21,385 nt of DNA from JAWVFK01 sp033856175 (GTDB lineage: Bacteria; Actinomycetota; Thermoleophilia; Solirubrobacterales; 70-9), in NCBI GenBank assembly GCA_033856175.1, contig JAWVFK010000030.1, positions 1-21,385 of the forward strand, in the 5' to 3' direction. The position numbers and the translations under genes were made by a program. Under the pieces are notes generated by a model. The model saw only the letters and a list, made by a program, of their open reading frames with translations, searched no databases and was not told the DNA's origin. This document shows, one piece after another, positions 15,160-21,385 of this stretch (positions are counted from its first letter, which is position 1; every line of letters starts with the position of its first letter).

Positions 15160-15672
15160 ATGACCGAGCAGACCCACGAACTGATCACCGACCAGGCTGG
15201 CCGTGAGGCCTCCGGCGCCCATCGCTACGGCCGCTATCTCGAGGAGTTCGAGGTCGGCGCCGTCTACAAGCACTGGCCGGCAAAGACCGTCACCGAGGGC
15301 GACGACCACCTCTTCTGCCTGCTGACGATGAACCACCACCCGCTGCACATCAACGACGTCTACGCCCAGGCCTCGCAGCAGGGTCGCAACGTCGTCGTCG
15401 GGCCGCTCGTCTACTCGCTGGCGCTTGGCATGTCCGTCTCCGACGTCTCGGGCAAGGCGATCGCCAACCTCGCGACCGACGACCTCAGCCACCCGGCGCC
15501 GGTCTTCCACGGCGACACGCTCTTCTGCGAGTCAGAGGTCCTCGAGGTGCGGCCGTCGAACTCGAAGCCCGACCGCGGCGTCGTCAGGGTCCACACGCGC
15601 GTCTACAAGCAGGACGGCACCCTCGTCGCCGAGTTCAAGCGCTCCGTACTGATACCTCGCAAGCCCCAGTAG
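15160..15672 (+). CDS. MaoC-like hydratase, probable mesaconyl-CoA hydratase
   Basis: A 170-residue hot-dog protein. It reads YLEEFEVGAVYKHWPAKTVTEGDDHLFCLLTMNHHPLHINDVYAQ, the MaoC/hydratase-2 region, with the conserved His at H63 (NHHPLH). Where classic hydratases have a catalytic Asp in 'GDxNPLH', this one has N58 and H59. The Streptomyces ethylmalonyl-CoA cluster has a close relative with the same sequence, so it is a subfamily feature. The expected reaction is hydration of mesaconyl-CoA to beta-methylmalyl-CoA. The ATG at 15160 follows GGAGA by about 12 nt; an earlier in-frame ATG at 15112 would add 16 unlikely residues. The Rhodobacter enzyme is a longer double-hot-dog protein, so this would act as a dimer of single domains. 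Confidence 0.88.
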   Translation: MTEQTHELITDQAGREASGAHRYGRYLEEFEVGAVYKHWPAKTVTEGDDHLFCLLTMNHHPLHINDVYAQASQQGRNVVVGPLVYSLALGMSVSDVSGKAIANLATDDLSHPAPVFHGDTLFCESEVLEVRPSNSKPDRGVVRVHTRVYKQDGTLVAEFKRSVLIPRKPQ

Positions 15673-15684
15673 CGCCAGGCGGCG

Positions 15685-15709
15685 CGGCCTCGAGCCCAGC
15701 CTCAGGCCG
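15685..15709. terminator. hairpin between convergent genes
   Basis: CGGCCT (15685-15690) pairs with AGGCCG (15704-15709), with an inner GAG/CTC pairing around a C bulge. It lies between the convergent MaoC and membrane-protein genes and includes the stop codon of the latter. No T-tract is present. It may act as a bidirectional hairpin terminator. Confidence 0.35.
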
Positions 15710-16100
15710 TGGCGAGCGGCTCTCTCATCGCCCGCATGCCGGCGACGCCGAGCCAGATCCCCACGACGATTGAGACCAGGACGATTGCCCAGGACACGGG
15801 GCCCAGGTCGAGCTTCGAGTAGGGATCGCTGAACATCCCCCAGTGCGGGGCGATGTGGATCGCCAGCAGACCGATCGCGGTGGCGAACCCCGTGGCCGCC
15901 GCGGCGAGCGGAGCGCGGGCGTCGCCGCGCAGGGCCAGGTACAGCGTCGCGCCGAGGATGAAGAAGCCGAGATATCCCGGAATCAGCCCGACGCCGTGAG
16001 CCGGATGGCCGACCGTGTGGTCGACCGCGTGGGCGATCGAGAGCAGGGTCAGGACGACGGTCGCTTGGACGATCTGCGAGTTGCGCCCGGACGCGGCCAT
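15702..16100 (-). CDS. four-helix membrane protein of unknown function
   Basis: A 132-residue protein with four likely transmembrane helices: roughly residues 9-26, 38-57, 64-83 and 101-123. The loop or helix ends are His-rich: AHAVDHTVGHPAHG in the first part and HIAPHWG after helix 3, suggesting metal or heme ligands. I chose the ATG at 16098-16100; the longer open frame upstream overlaps the previous gene in another frame and is low complexity. It is 10 nt after the stop of the two-CxxC gene and probably belongs to the meaA operon. No family is recognised. Confidence 0.7.
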   Translation of the reverse strand: MAASGRNSQIVQATVVLTLLSIAHAVDHTVGHPAHGVGLIPGYLGFFILGATLYLALRGDARAPLAAAATGFATAIGLLAIHIAPHWGMFSDPYSKLDLGPVSWAIVLVSIVVGIWLGVAGMRAMREPLATA

Positions 16101-16110
16101 CGCGGCGATC

Positions 16111-16686
16111 CTAGTGCGCCTCGCCGCTGGCGTGGGCCGGCGGCCGCGACTCCTCCGCCAGCGAGGTGATCTCGAGCGGGCCGCGGGCCGAGTCCTCGAG
16201 CACCTCCGAGGCTTCCTCGGCCGAGCGCGCGTAGAGCTCGACCAGCAGATGGACGACGATCCGCTCCTCGTCGTGCTTGTGGAAGCGGACGTGGGTGAAG
16301 AACTCGCGCGTGCCGGCGTCGCCGAAGGCGCCATAGGTGAGGCTGTCGGCGGCCTCCGGCCCGGAGCAGGTCTCGATCACGTCCTGGTCGACGGTGACCG
16401 TGCAGGAGGCGATCCACGGTGTCCCCGTGACCATCCGCTCCCAACGATCCTCGACCGGGACGACGCGGCCGTCCTGCACGGCCAGGTGAGGCTGATCGTG
16501 CATGCAATCGAGACACTGGACCAGCGCCTCCTGGACCTCGTCGACCTGGTCGGTCGGCTCACCGGTCAGCGCGTCGACACGGCGGATCGAGTCGTAGTGC
16601 AGCTGTAGCTCGAGGCTCTGCGACCAGCAGCGGTAGCAGCGCAGCCAGGCGCTGTGGTCGTGGTCGAGGTCGTCCATCATCGGCAC
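16111..16686 (-). CDS. unknown protein with two CxxC motifs
   Basis: A 191-residue soluble protein. C17-x2-C20 and C58-x2-C61 (RCYRCWSQ; VQCLDCMHD) could bind zinc or another metal as one four-cysteine site. The C-terminal part alternates strands and acidic helices (TREFFTHVRFHKHDEERIVVHLLVELY), and the end is Glu/Pro/Ala-rich. No known domain is recognised. The longest start is GTG at 16686; ATG at 16680 or 16677 are 10 to 13 nt after AGGTGA (16696-16691) and may be used instead. It starts 9 nt after meaA, so is most likely cotranscribed and may act with that enzyme; this is only by association. Confidence 0.75.
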   Translation of the reverse strand: MPMMDDLDHDHSAWLRCYRCWSQSLELQLHYDSIRRVDALTGEPTDQVDEVQEALVQCLDCMHDQPHLAVQDGRVVPVEDRWERMVTGTPWIASCTVTVDQDVIETCSGPEAADSLTYGAFGDAGTREFFTHVRFHKHDEERIVVHLLVELYARSAEEASEVLEDSARGPLEITSLAEESRPPAHASGEAH

Positions 16687-16695
16687 GGCGTCACC

Positions 16696-18696
16696 TCAGG
16701 CGGGTTGCGGGGCGGGGCTGCCGCGCCGCTCGGCGACGAGGTCGACGATGTCGCTCATGATCCTGTTGAGCTCGAAGTCCTTGGGCGTGTAGACACGGGC
16801 GACGCCGGCGGCGAGCATCTCCGACTCGTCGGCCGGCGGGATGATGCCGCCGACGACGACGGGGATGTCGAGGCCCTGCGCCGTGAGGCCCTTGACGATC
16901 TCCGGGATCAGCTCGCGATGGGAGCCCGAGAGGATCGAGAGGCCGACGACGTCGACGTCCTCCTCCACCGCTGAGGCGACGATCTGCTCCGGGGTCAGCC
17001 GGATCCCCTGGTAGATGACCTCCATGCCGACGTCGCGGGCGCGGACCGCGATCTGCTCGGCGCCGTTGGAGTGGCCGTCCAGCCCGGGCTTGCCGACGAG
17101 GATCTTCAACCGCTTGCCGGTCGCCTCGGAGAGGCGCTCGACCTTCTCGCGTGCTTCGCTGAGCAAGGCGTCGTCGCCGGCAGTCGCGGCGCCGCTGACG
17201 CCGGTCGGGGCGCGGTAGTCGCCGAAGACGTCGCGCAGCGTCTGCGCCCACTCGCCCGTCGTCACGCCGGCCTTCGCCGCTTCGATCGAGGCCGGCATGA
17301 TGTTGGCGCTTTCGTCCGCGGCCGCCGCGGCCAGGCTCTCGAGCGCCGCCGTGACGGCAGCTTCGTCGCGCTGCTCGCGCCAGCGCTCGAGCCGTTCGAC
17401 GCACTCGCGTTCGACCTCGGGGTCGGGGGTCAGCACTGAGCCGCCTTCACCGGCGGTCAGCGGCGAGTCCTCGGTCTCGGTGAAGACGTTCTGGCCGACC
17501 ACCTGCAGCTCGCCGCGCTCGATCCGGGCGACGCGCTCGCGGTGTGACTCGACGAGGGCGGCCTTCATGTAGGGAACGGCCTCGACGGCGCCGCCGTGCT
17601 GGTCGACGGTCGCCATCTCGGCCCGCGCGCCCTCGGCCAGCTCGTCTACGAGGCCGTCCATCACCTTCGACCCCTCGAAGAGGTCGGGGTACTCGAGCAG
17701 GTCGGTCTCGTTGGCGAGGATCTGCTGGATTCGCAGGCTCCACTGCTGGTCCCACGGCCGCGGCAGCCCGAGTGCCTCGTTCCAGGCGGGTAGCTGGATC
17801 GCCCGTGCACGGGCGTCGCGCCCGAGCGTGACCGCCAGCGCCTCGAGGACGATTCGCGGCACGTTGTTCTCCGGCTGGGCCTCGGTCAGGCCGAGCGAGT
17901 TGACCTGAACGCCATAGCGCAGCCGCAGGAACTTCTCCTCGCTGACGCCGTAGCGCTCACGGCCGATCTGCTCCCAGAGGATGCCCATCGCGCGCAGCTT
18001 CGCGTGCTCTTCGACGAAGCGGACGCCGGCGTTGACGAAGAACGAGATCCGGCCGAAGACACGCGGGAAGTCGGCCTCGGCGACCTGGCCGCGGCGCTTG
18101 ACCTCGTCGAGCACGGCGATCGCGGTCGAGAGCGCGTAGGCGATCTCCTGAACGGGCGTCGCGCCGGCCTCCTGCAGGTGGTAGCTGCAGACGTTGATCG
18201 GGTTCCACTTCGGGATCTCGTTGACCGTGAAGGCGACCATGTCGGCGATCAGGCGCATCGACGGGCCCGGGGGAAAGGCGTAGGTGCCGCGCGAGAGGTA
18301 CTCCTTGATGATGTCGTTCTGGGTCGTGCCCGAGAGCTGCTCGCGGCCGACGCCGTTCTCCTCGGCGACGGTCGCGTAGAGCGACAGCAGCCAGGCAGCG
18401 GTCGCGTTGATCGTCATCGAGGTGTTCATCTGGTCGAGCGGGATTCCGTCGAGCAGGGCGTGCATGTCGGCCTTGGTGACGATCGAGACGCCGACCTTGC
18501 CGACCTCGCCACGGGCCAGTGGGTGGTCGGGGTCGTAGCCGGTCTGGGTCGGCAGGTCGAAGGCGACCGAGAGGCCGGTCTGCCCCTTGGCCAGGTTGCG
18601 GCGGTAGAGCTCGTTCGAGCGCTTGGCGTCGGAGTGGCCGGCGTAGGTCCGCATGACCCACGGGCGGTCGCGCTCGGGCAGGCGATGCTCGCTCAT
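16696..18696 (-). CDS. meaA: ethylmalonyl-CoA mutase (MeaA type, B12-dependent)
   Basis: A 666-residue single-chain adenosylcobalamin mutase. The N-terminal substrate barrel carries RPWVMRTYAGHSDAKRSNEL, GLSVAFDLPTQTGYDPDHPL and MNTSMTINATA. The B12-binding domain near the C-terminus has DxHxxG at 540-545 (GLDGHSNG; His542 is the lower axial ligand), SxL in LSILSG, and GG in VVVGGI. Sequence and length (about 650-680) are like MeaA of Streptomyces and Methylobacterium. It rearranges ethylmalonyl-CoA to methylsuccinyl-CoA. Methylmalonyl-CoA mutase large subunits are longer (about 720) and differ at the N-terminus. No Shine-Dalgarno precedes the ATG; TATCAT at 18708-18703 suggests a leaderless transcript. 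Two unknown genes follow closely. Confidence 0.93.
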   Translation of the reverse strand: MSEHRLPERDRPWVMRTYAGHSDAKRSNELYRRNLAKGQTGLSVAFDLPTQTGYDPDHPLARGEVGKVGVSIVTKADMHALLDGIPLDQMNTSMTINATAAWLLSLYATVAEENGVGREQLSGTTQNDIIKEYLSRGTYAFPPGPSMRLIADMVAFTVNEIPKWNPINVCSYHLQEAGATPVQEIAYALSTAIAVLDEVKRRGQVAEADFPRVFGRISFFVNAGVRFVEEHAKLRAMGILWEQIGRERYGVSEEKFLRLRYGVQVNSLGLTEAQPENNVPRIVLEALAVTLGRDARARAIQLPAWNEALGLPRPWDQQWSLRIQQILANETDLLEYPDLFEGSKVMDGLVDELAEGARAEMATVDQHGGAVEAVPYMKAALVESHRERVARIERGELQVVGQNVFTETEDSPLTAGEGGSVLTPDPEVERECVERLERWREQRDEAAVTAALESLAAAAADESANIMPASIEAAKAGVTTGEWAQTLRDVFGDYRAPTGVSGAATAGDDALLSEAREKVERLSEATGKRLKILVGKPGLDGHSNGAEQIAVRARDVGMEVIYQGIRLTPEQIVASAVEEDVDVVGLSILSGSHRELIPEIVKGLTAQGLDIPVVVGGIIPPADESEMLAAGVARVYTPKDFELNRIMSDIVDLVAERRGSPAPQPA

Positions 18697-18702
18697 GCCC
18701 AG

Positions 18703-18708
18703 ATGATA
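18703..18708 (-). promoter_or_regulatory. candidate -10 box of meaA, leaderless transcript
   Basis: TATCAT on the minus strand ends 6 nt before the ATG of meaA, so the first base of the ATG would be +1. No Shine-Dalgarno is present between them. The -35 region is GC-rich without a good match. Confidence 0.45.
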
Positions 18709-18843
18709 TTTGGACGCCGCGCGGGCACGCCGGTGCCGGCCGCAATCGGCGATTCTGGGCGCGAGCGACCGCTCCGATCGCCTGCTTCAAGTGTTCTACT
18801 GGGGGAGCGGGAAGGATCGTGCGTCGCGGTTACGCAACCCGGC

Positions 18844-18849
18844 TACGCT
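18844..18849 (+). promoter_or_regulatory. candidate -10 box of the secreted-protein gene
   Basis: TACGCT ends 11 nt before the ATG at 18861, giving a predicted leader of about 5 nt. There is no Shine-Dalgarno. The remaining part of the 164-bp divergent gap (18697-18860) shows no gene or other clear signal. Confidence 0.35.
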
Positions 18850-18860
18850 CACGCCTCGAA

Positions 18861-19595
18861 ATGAAGAGCAAATCGACAAAGCTGATCCTCGCGGCGGCCG
18901 TGGCGCTGCTGGCCCTCGCGGCCACCGCCGTGGCGGCCACGTTCACGGTCTACACGAACAAGTTCGACACCAGGGCCCAGGTGCTGGAGATGAAGCACGT
19001 CCAGCAGCCCCATGCCGGCGGCCACTGCTCGCGCACCTTCAGCGCCAAGACGATGCGGGTCGCGATCGGCAAGTCGACCGTCGAGTGCAGCTACACGCCC
19101 CCGGTGAGCGCCGAGAGCGGCGGCAACGGCGGCAACTTCGCCGTCAACGTCTCGAGCGTGGTCTCGAAGAACGTGGCGCAGGGCCTGCGCAAGAAGCTCT
19201 TCACCTCGGTCGCCGTCCGCCTGACCGACCAGAACTCGAAGCTGCGCCTCGACGTCTATTCGTCTCAGCGGCGCTTCGTCCTTCGCCACTACTCGAACAA
19301 CGAGCTGGCGGCGGAGGTGCCCGGCACGCGAGTTCTCGCAAGCGGCCAGAGCAATGCGATCCAGCGCCCAGGCGCCAAGAACAGGATTCGGATCAAGATC
19401 CTGCAGACGAGCGCGACGACGGCTGAGATCACGATCAAGGCCAACGGCCATCTGCTGAAGCCGCCGATCGCCCTCTCCGAGCCGCCGAACATCCCCAAGG
19501 GCCGCCAGACCTCGATCACCCTGGGGCGCAACAGCGGCTCGGGCAACGGCGCCGTCGCGACGTTCGACAACCTCAGCATCCAGCAGACGTTCTAA
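18861..19595 (+). CDS. secreted protein of unknown function, possible concanavalin-like fold
   Basis: A 244-residue protein with a clear signal peptide: KSKSTK, then a hydrophobic stretch LILAAAVALLALAATAVA and an AVA-AT cut site near residue 26. The mature part is beta-rich with two cysteines (GGHCSRTF and VECSYTPP), perhaps one disulfide. The final section KANGHLLKPPI...QTSITLGRNSGSGNGAVATFDNLSIQ resembles the ends of LamG/DUF1080-type jelly-roll domains, but no active site is visible. I chose ATG 18861 because the longer frame from GTG 18819 adds an arginine-rich extension and the start after a -10-like box is better. It lies 20 nt before the ClpS-like gene. Confidence 0.72.
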   Translation: MKSKSTKLILAAAVALLALAATAVAATFTVYTNKFDTRAQVLEMKHVQQPHAGGHCSRTFSAKTMRVAIGKSTVECSYTPPVSAESGGNGGNFAVNVSSVVSKNVAQGLRKKLFTSVAVRLTDQNSKLRLDVYSSQRRFVLRHYSNNELAAEVPGTRVLASGQSNAIQRPGAKNRIRIKILQTSATTAEITIKANGHLLKPPIALSEPPNIPKGRQTSITLGRNSGSGNGAVATFDNLSIQQTF

Positions 19596-19601
19596 GCGCG
19601 C

Positions 19602-19607
19602 TAGCCT
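19602..19607 (+). promoter_or_regulatory. candidate -10 box of the clpS-like gene
   Basis: TAGCCT ends 8 nt before the ATG at 19616 and no Shine-Dalgarno is visible. The box would start transcription about 2 nt before the ATG. Read-through from the upstream secreted-protein gene is also possible. Confidence 0.35.
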
Positions 19608-19615
19608 TTCGCGCC

Positions 19616-19906
19616 ATGTCGCCGTCGACGGTCGAGCTTCCGCGCGTCTCGGGACCCGGATCCGGGCTCGAGGGCAACTGGCTGGTCATCGTCCGCAACG
19701 ACAGCCACAACACCTTCGATCACGTTGCCCACGCGCTGGCGAAGGTCATCCCGGGGGTCAGTCTCAGCCGCGGCTACTCGCTCGCCGAGGCGATCCACTC
19801 CTCAGGCCAGGCGCTCGTCTGGAGCGGCCCGCTCGAGGTCGCCGAGCTCTACTGGCAGCAGCTGGATAGGGCCGGCCTGACGATGGCTCCCCTCGAGCAG
19901 CACTGA
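19616..19906 (+). CDS. ClpS-like adaptor protein
   Basis: A 96-residue protein with a ClpS domain over residues 22-93: WLVIVRNDSHNTFDHVAHAL, then a helix pair and AIHSSGQALVW. ClpS brings N-end rule substrates to the ClpA/ClpC ATPase. Residues expected in the N-degron pocket are partly kept: N28, D29 and H61 correspond to E. coli N34, D35 and H66, but the next Asp (D36) is Ser30 here. The N-terminal extension is short. No clp protease gene is in the window. It could be a true ClpS or a divergent homologue with a changed ligand range. A large hairpin begins directly after its stop. Confidence 0.8.
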   Translation: MSPSTVELPRVSGPGSGLEGNWLVIVRNDSHNTFDHVAHALAKVIPGVSLSRGYSLAEAIHSSGQALVWSGPLEVAELYWQQLDRAGLTMAPLEQH

Positions 19907-19955
19907 TGGGGCCCCCGCCTCCTCAGCTGGGCGCATTGCGGGGGCGGGGGCCCCA
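19907..19955 (+). terminator. large GC-rich hairpin directly after the clpS-like gene
   Basis: A 13-bp perfect stem: TGGGGCCCCCGCC (19907-19919) pairs with GGCGGGGGCCCCA (19943-19955), with a 23-nt loop. It starts one base after the TGA. There is no T-tract. The position between convergent genes suggests transcription termination for both directions. Confidence 0.6.
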
Positions 19956-20021
19956 ACTGCGCCGCCTCCTCCGCTTCGCGTCCGGGGGCGGCTTCGCCCC
20001 CGCCTCCTCAGCTTCGCGTCC
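19915..20021. repeat. tandem degenerate repeat with a second hairpin
   Basis: Two 22-nt copies (19962-19983 and 20000-20021) differ at one base; both contain CGCCTCCTC then GCTTCGCGTCC. A third copy of only the first 14 nt is at 19915-19928. Between the two long copies is a 7-bp hairpin, GGGGGCG-GCTT-CGCCCCC (19984-20001). The last copy runs to the first base of the stop codon of the minus-strand gene. The region has no coding gene. Confidence 0.7.
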
Positions 20022-20314
20022 TAGCTTTTTGCCGCCAGCGAGTGCCAGCTCGGTAGCAGCGGCTTGTTGTAGAGGTTGATCGCCGCTTCGCGGGCGGCCG
20101 AGACCTCGTCGCTGAACCAGTAGCGCTCGAAGTCGGCGGGGTCCTCCCAGATCGAGGCCTGGCGGAAGAAGAGCGGGTCCTCGATCGAGCGCGTCAGGCC
20201 CCAGGACTTGGCGCCGAAGGCCATCGCCCGGGCCGCGGCCGGCTCCCAGACCTCGAACCAGCGATCGGCGCGAAAGGGGTGGACGTGCCAGTCGATGTAA
20301 CAGACCTGGGCCAT
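20021..20314 (-). CDS. small ABM-like (dimeric alpha/beta barrel) protein
   Basis: A 97-residue protein. The pattern YIDWHVHPFRADRWFEVWEP...AFGAKSWGLTRSIEDPLFFRQASIWEDPADFERYW resembles antibiotic biosynthesis monooxygenase (ABM) or related ferredoxin-like alpha/beta-barrel proteins; the match is moderate. It starts 8 nt after the stop of ccr and so is probably cotranscribed and possibly translated with it. The ATG lacks a clear Shine-Dalgarno. Its role beside ccr is unknown: a small oxygenase, a scavenger of a side product, or a fold without catalysis. Confidence 0.7.
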   Translation of the reverse strand: MAQVCYIDWHVHPFRADRWFEVWEPAAARAMAFGAKSWGLTRSIEDPLFFRQASIWEDPADFERYWFSDEVSAAREAAINLYNKPLLPSWHSLAAKS

Positions 20315-20322
20315 GGCCAGGG

Positions 20323-21385
20323 CTAGGCGCCGACCTCTGCGCGGATCGCGCCGGGGCCCTCCTCGGTCTTGCCCTGCTGCTCGTCCTCGGCGCCGACGAG
20401 GATCGCGATCTTGCCGAGGTGCTTGTTCTCATGCAGCAGCTGATGCGCCTCGGGGACGCCCTCGAAGCCCATCGTCTTCCAGAGCACCGGCCGGATCTTG
20501 CCCTCGGCCATCAACTGGTTGGCGCGCATGCACTCGTAGGCGTTGGCGAAGTGCGAGCCGATGATCTCCTTCTGGCGCATCCAGAGATAGCGGACGTCGA
20601 AGTCGAGCGTGTAGCCGGAGGTGGCGCCGCAGATGACGACCTTGCCGAATGGCTTGACGACGAACACCGAGGTTGGGAAGGTCGCCTGGCCGACGTGCTC
20701 GAAGACGATGTCGGGGGCGTCGCCGAGGATGCCCTTGACCCGCTTGGCGAACTCGCGCGAGACCTTGAAGCGCGCCTTCTCCTCGTCGGCGGTCTCGCCG
20801 CCCTTGCGCATCATGCCGGCGAACTCGCCGCGGTTGAGGAAGTCGACGGCTCCCAGCTCCTTGACCAGCGCGCCCTTCTCATCGGAGGAGACGACGCCGA
20901 CCGCGTTGGCGCCTGCCGACCGGCAGAGCTGCGTGGCGAAGACGCCCAGGCCGCCGGCGGCGCCCCAGATGAGGACGTTGTGGCCGGGCTGCAGCTTGCA
21001 GCGATCGATCAGCATCCGGTAGGCGGTGAAGTAGGTCAGGCCGTAGGAGGAGGACTCGGCCCAGCTGAGGTTGGCGGGCTTGGGCAGCAGCTGCTGCGCC
21101 TGGACCTTGGTGAACTGGGCGAACGAGCCCCAGGTCGTCTCGTAGCCCCAGATCCTCTGGCTCGGGGCGGCGAGCGGGTCGAGCCCGTGGACCTCGGGGT
21201 CCTCGTAGGAGGCCTGGTTGCAGTGGACGACGACCTCGTCGCCGGGCGCCCAGCGGGTGACGCCCTCGCCGACCTTCCAGACGACCCCCGAGGCGTCCGA
21301 GCCGCCGATGTGGTGGTCCTCCTCGGGGTGGGAGCGGAAGACCGACACCGGCTTGCCGAGCGAGGCCCAGACGTTGTTGAAGTTC
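20323..21385 (-). CDS. ccr: crotonyl-CoA carboxylase/reductase, 5' partial
   Basis: The reading frame continues to the window edge (first full codon at 21384), so the N-terminal part is missing; about 353 residues are visible and the full enzyme is about 440-450. Family-typical sequence includes NFNNVWASLGKP, HHIGGSDASGVVWKVG, GDEVVVHCNQ, SQRIWGYETTWGSFAQF, and the Rossmann motif WGAAGGLGVFATQL. DIVFEHVGQATFPTSVFVVK and GSHFAN lie near the end; the His in GSHFAN is where, from memory, the CO2-binding His of characterised Ccr sits. It reduces and carboxylates crotonyl-CoA with NADPH and CO2 to ethylmalonyl-CoA, the first step of the ethylmalonyl-CoA pathway. The longest start inside the window (GTG at 21348) is internal. 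Confidence 0.94.
   Translation of the reverse strand, partial: NFNNVWASLGKPVSVFRSHPEEDHHIGGSDASGVVWKVGEGVTRWAPGDEVVVHCNQASYEDPEVHGLDPLAAPSQRIWGYETTWGSFAQFTKVQAQQLLPKPANLSWAESSSYGLTYFTAYRMLIDRCKLQPGHNVLIWGAAGGLGVFATQLCRSAGANAVGVVSSDEKGALVKELGAVDFLNRGEFAGMMRKGGETADEEKARFKVSREFAKRVKGILGDAPDIVFEHVGQATFPTSVFVVKPFGKVVICGATSGYTLDFDVRYLWMRQKEIIGSHFANAYECMRANQLMAEGKIRPVLWKTMGFEGVPEAHQLLHENKHLGKIAILVGAEDEQQGKTEEGPGAIRAEVGA

Noticed and set aside
19962..20021. Two 22-nt repeats as a CRISPR array
   Set aside because: Only two full copies, with a hairpin between them and no cas genes; better explained as an intergenic repeat.
19923..20432. 169-codon minus-strand open frame over the repeat block and ABM-like gene
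   Set aside because: Runs through the repeat block and across two genes; arginine/serine-rich, without similarity to known proteins.

Overview
The window is a dense, high-GC actinobacterial chromosome segment with many GTG/TTG starts, short intergenic gaps and stop/start overlaps. A radical-SAM protein of the Rv2578c family, secreted proteins ending in a cysteine-containing 'DAAGN' type domain, and an ethylmalonyl-CoA gene set close to that of Streptomyces suggest Actinomycetota, perhaps a Thermoleophilia/Solirubrobacterales-like lineage. The phylum is fairly safe; the class is inference. I see no tRNA, rRNA, CRISPR array, transposase or phage gene.

Layout, left to right. (1) 1-930 (+): the 3' end of an intein-containing radical-SAM gene; the last ~36 intein residues are visible, and the extein resumes at the third cysteine of the Fe-S motif. 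(2) 1019-2571 (+): a two-gene operon resembling mhqO-mhqD (ring-cleaving dioxygenase and esterase) behind a small palindrome. (3) 6995-2549 (-): a five-gene operon: SucC-like, SucD-like, a one-cluster ferredoxin, a SnoaL-like protein and an acyl-CoA synthetase. (4) 7147-8970 (+): GTP-dependent PEP carboxykinase. (5) 10574-8988 (-): a secreted three-repeat protein. (6) 12337-10718 (-): an NTF2-like protein, then malyl-CoA/beta-methylmalyl-CoA lyase. (7) 12425-15672 (+): an acyl-CoA dehydrogenase (methylsuccinyl-CoA dehydrogenase type), an SCP2 protein, an AlkZ-like winged-helix protein and a MaoC hydratase. (8) 18696-15702 (-): ethylmalonyl-CoA mutase (meaA), a two-CxxC protein and a four-helix membrane protein. 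(9) 18861-19906 (+): a secreted protein and a ClpS-like protein, then a large GC hairpin and repeat block. (10) 21385-20021 (-): crotonyl-CoA carboxylase/reductase (5' end off the window) and a small ABM-like protein.

Together these encode the five signature steps of the ethylmalonyl-CoA pathway: crotonyl-CoA carboxylase/reductase, ethylmalonyl-CoA mutase, methylsuccinyl-CoA dehydrogenase, mesaconyl-CoA hydratase and beta-methylmalyl-CoA lyase. They are spread over several divergent units within about 11 kb. The SucCD-like ligase could handle the succinyl-CoA or malyl-CoA products, and PEP carboxykinase would lead C4 acids into gluconeogenesis. The segment therefore reads as an acetyl-CoA (C2) assimilation locus with lipid/CoA-related accessory genes.

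Several genes lack a Shine-Dalgarno and have a TANNNT-like box 6-11 nt before the start, suggesting leaderless or nearly leaderless transcripts.
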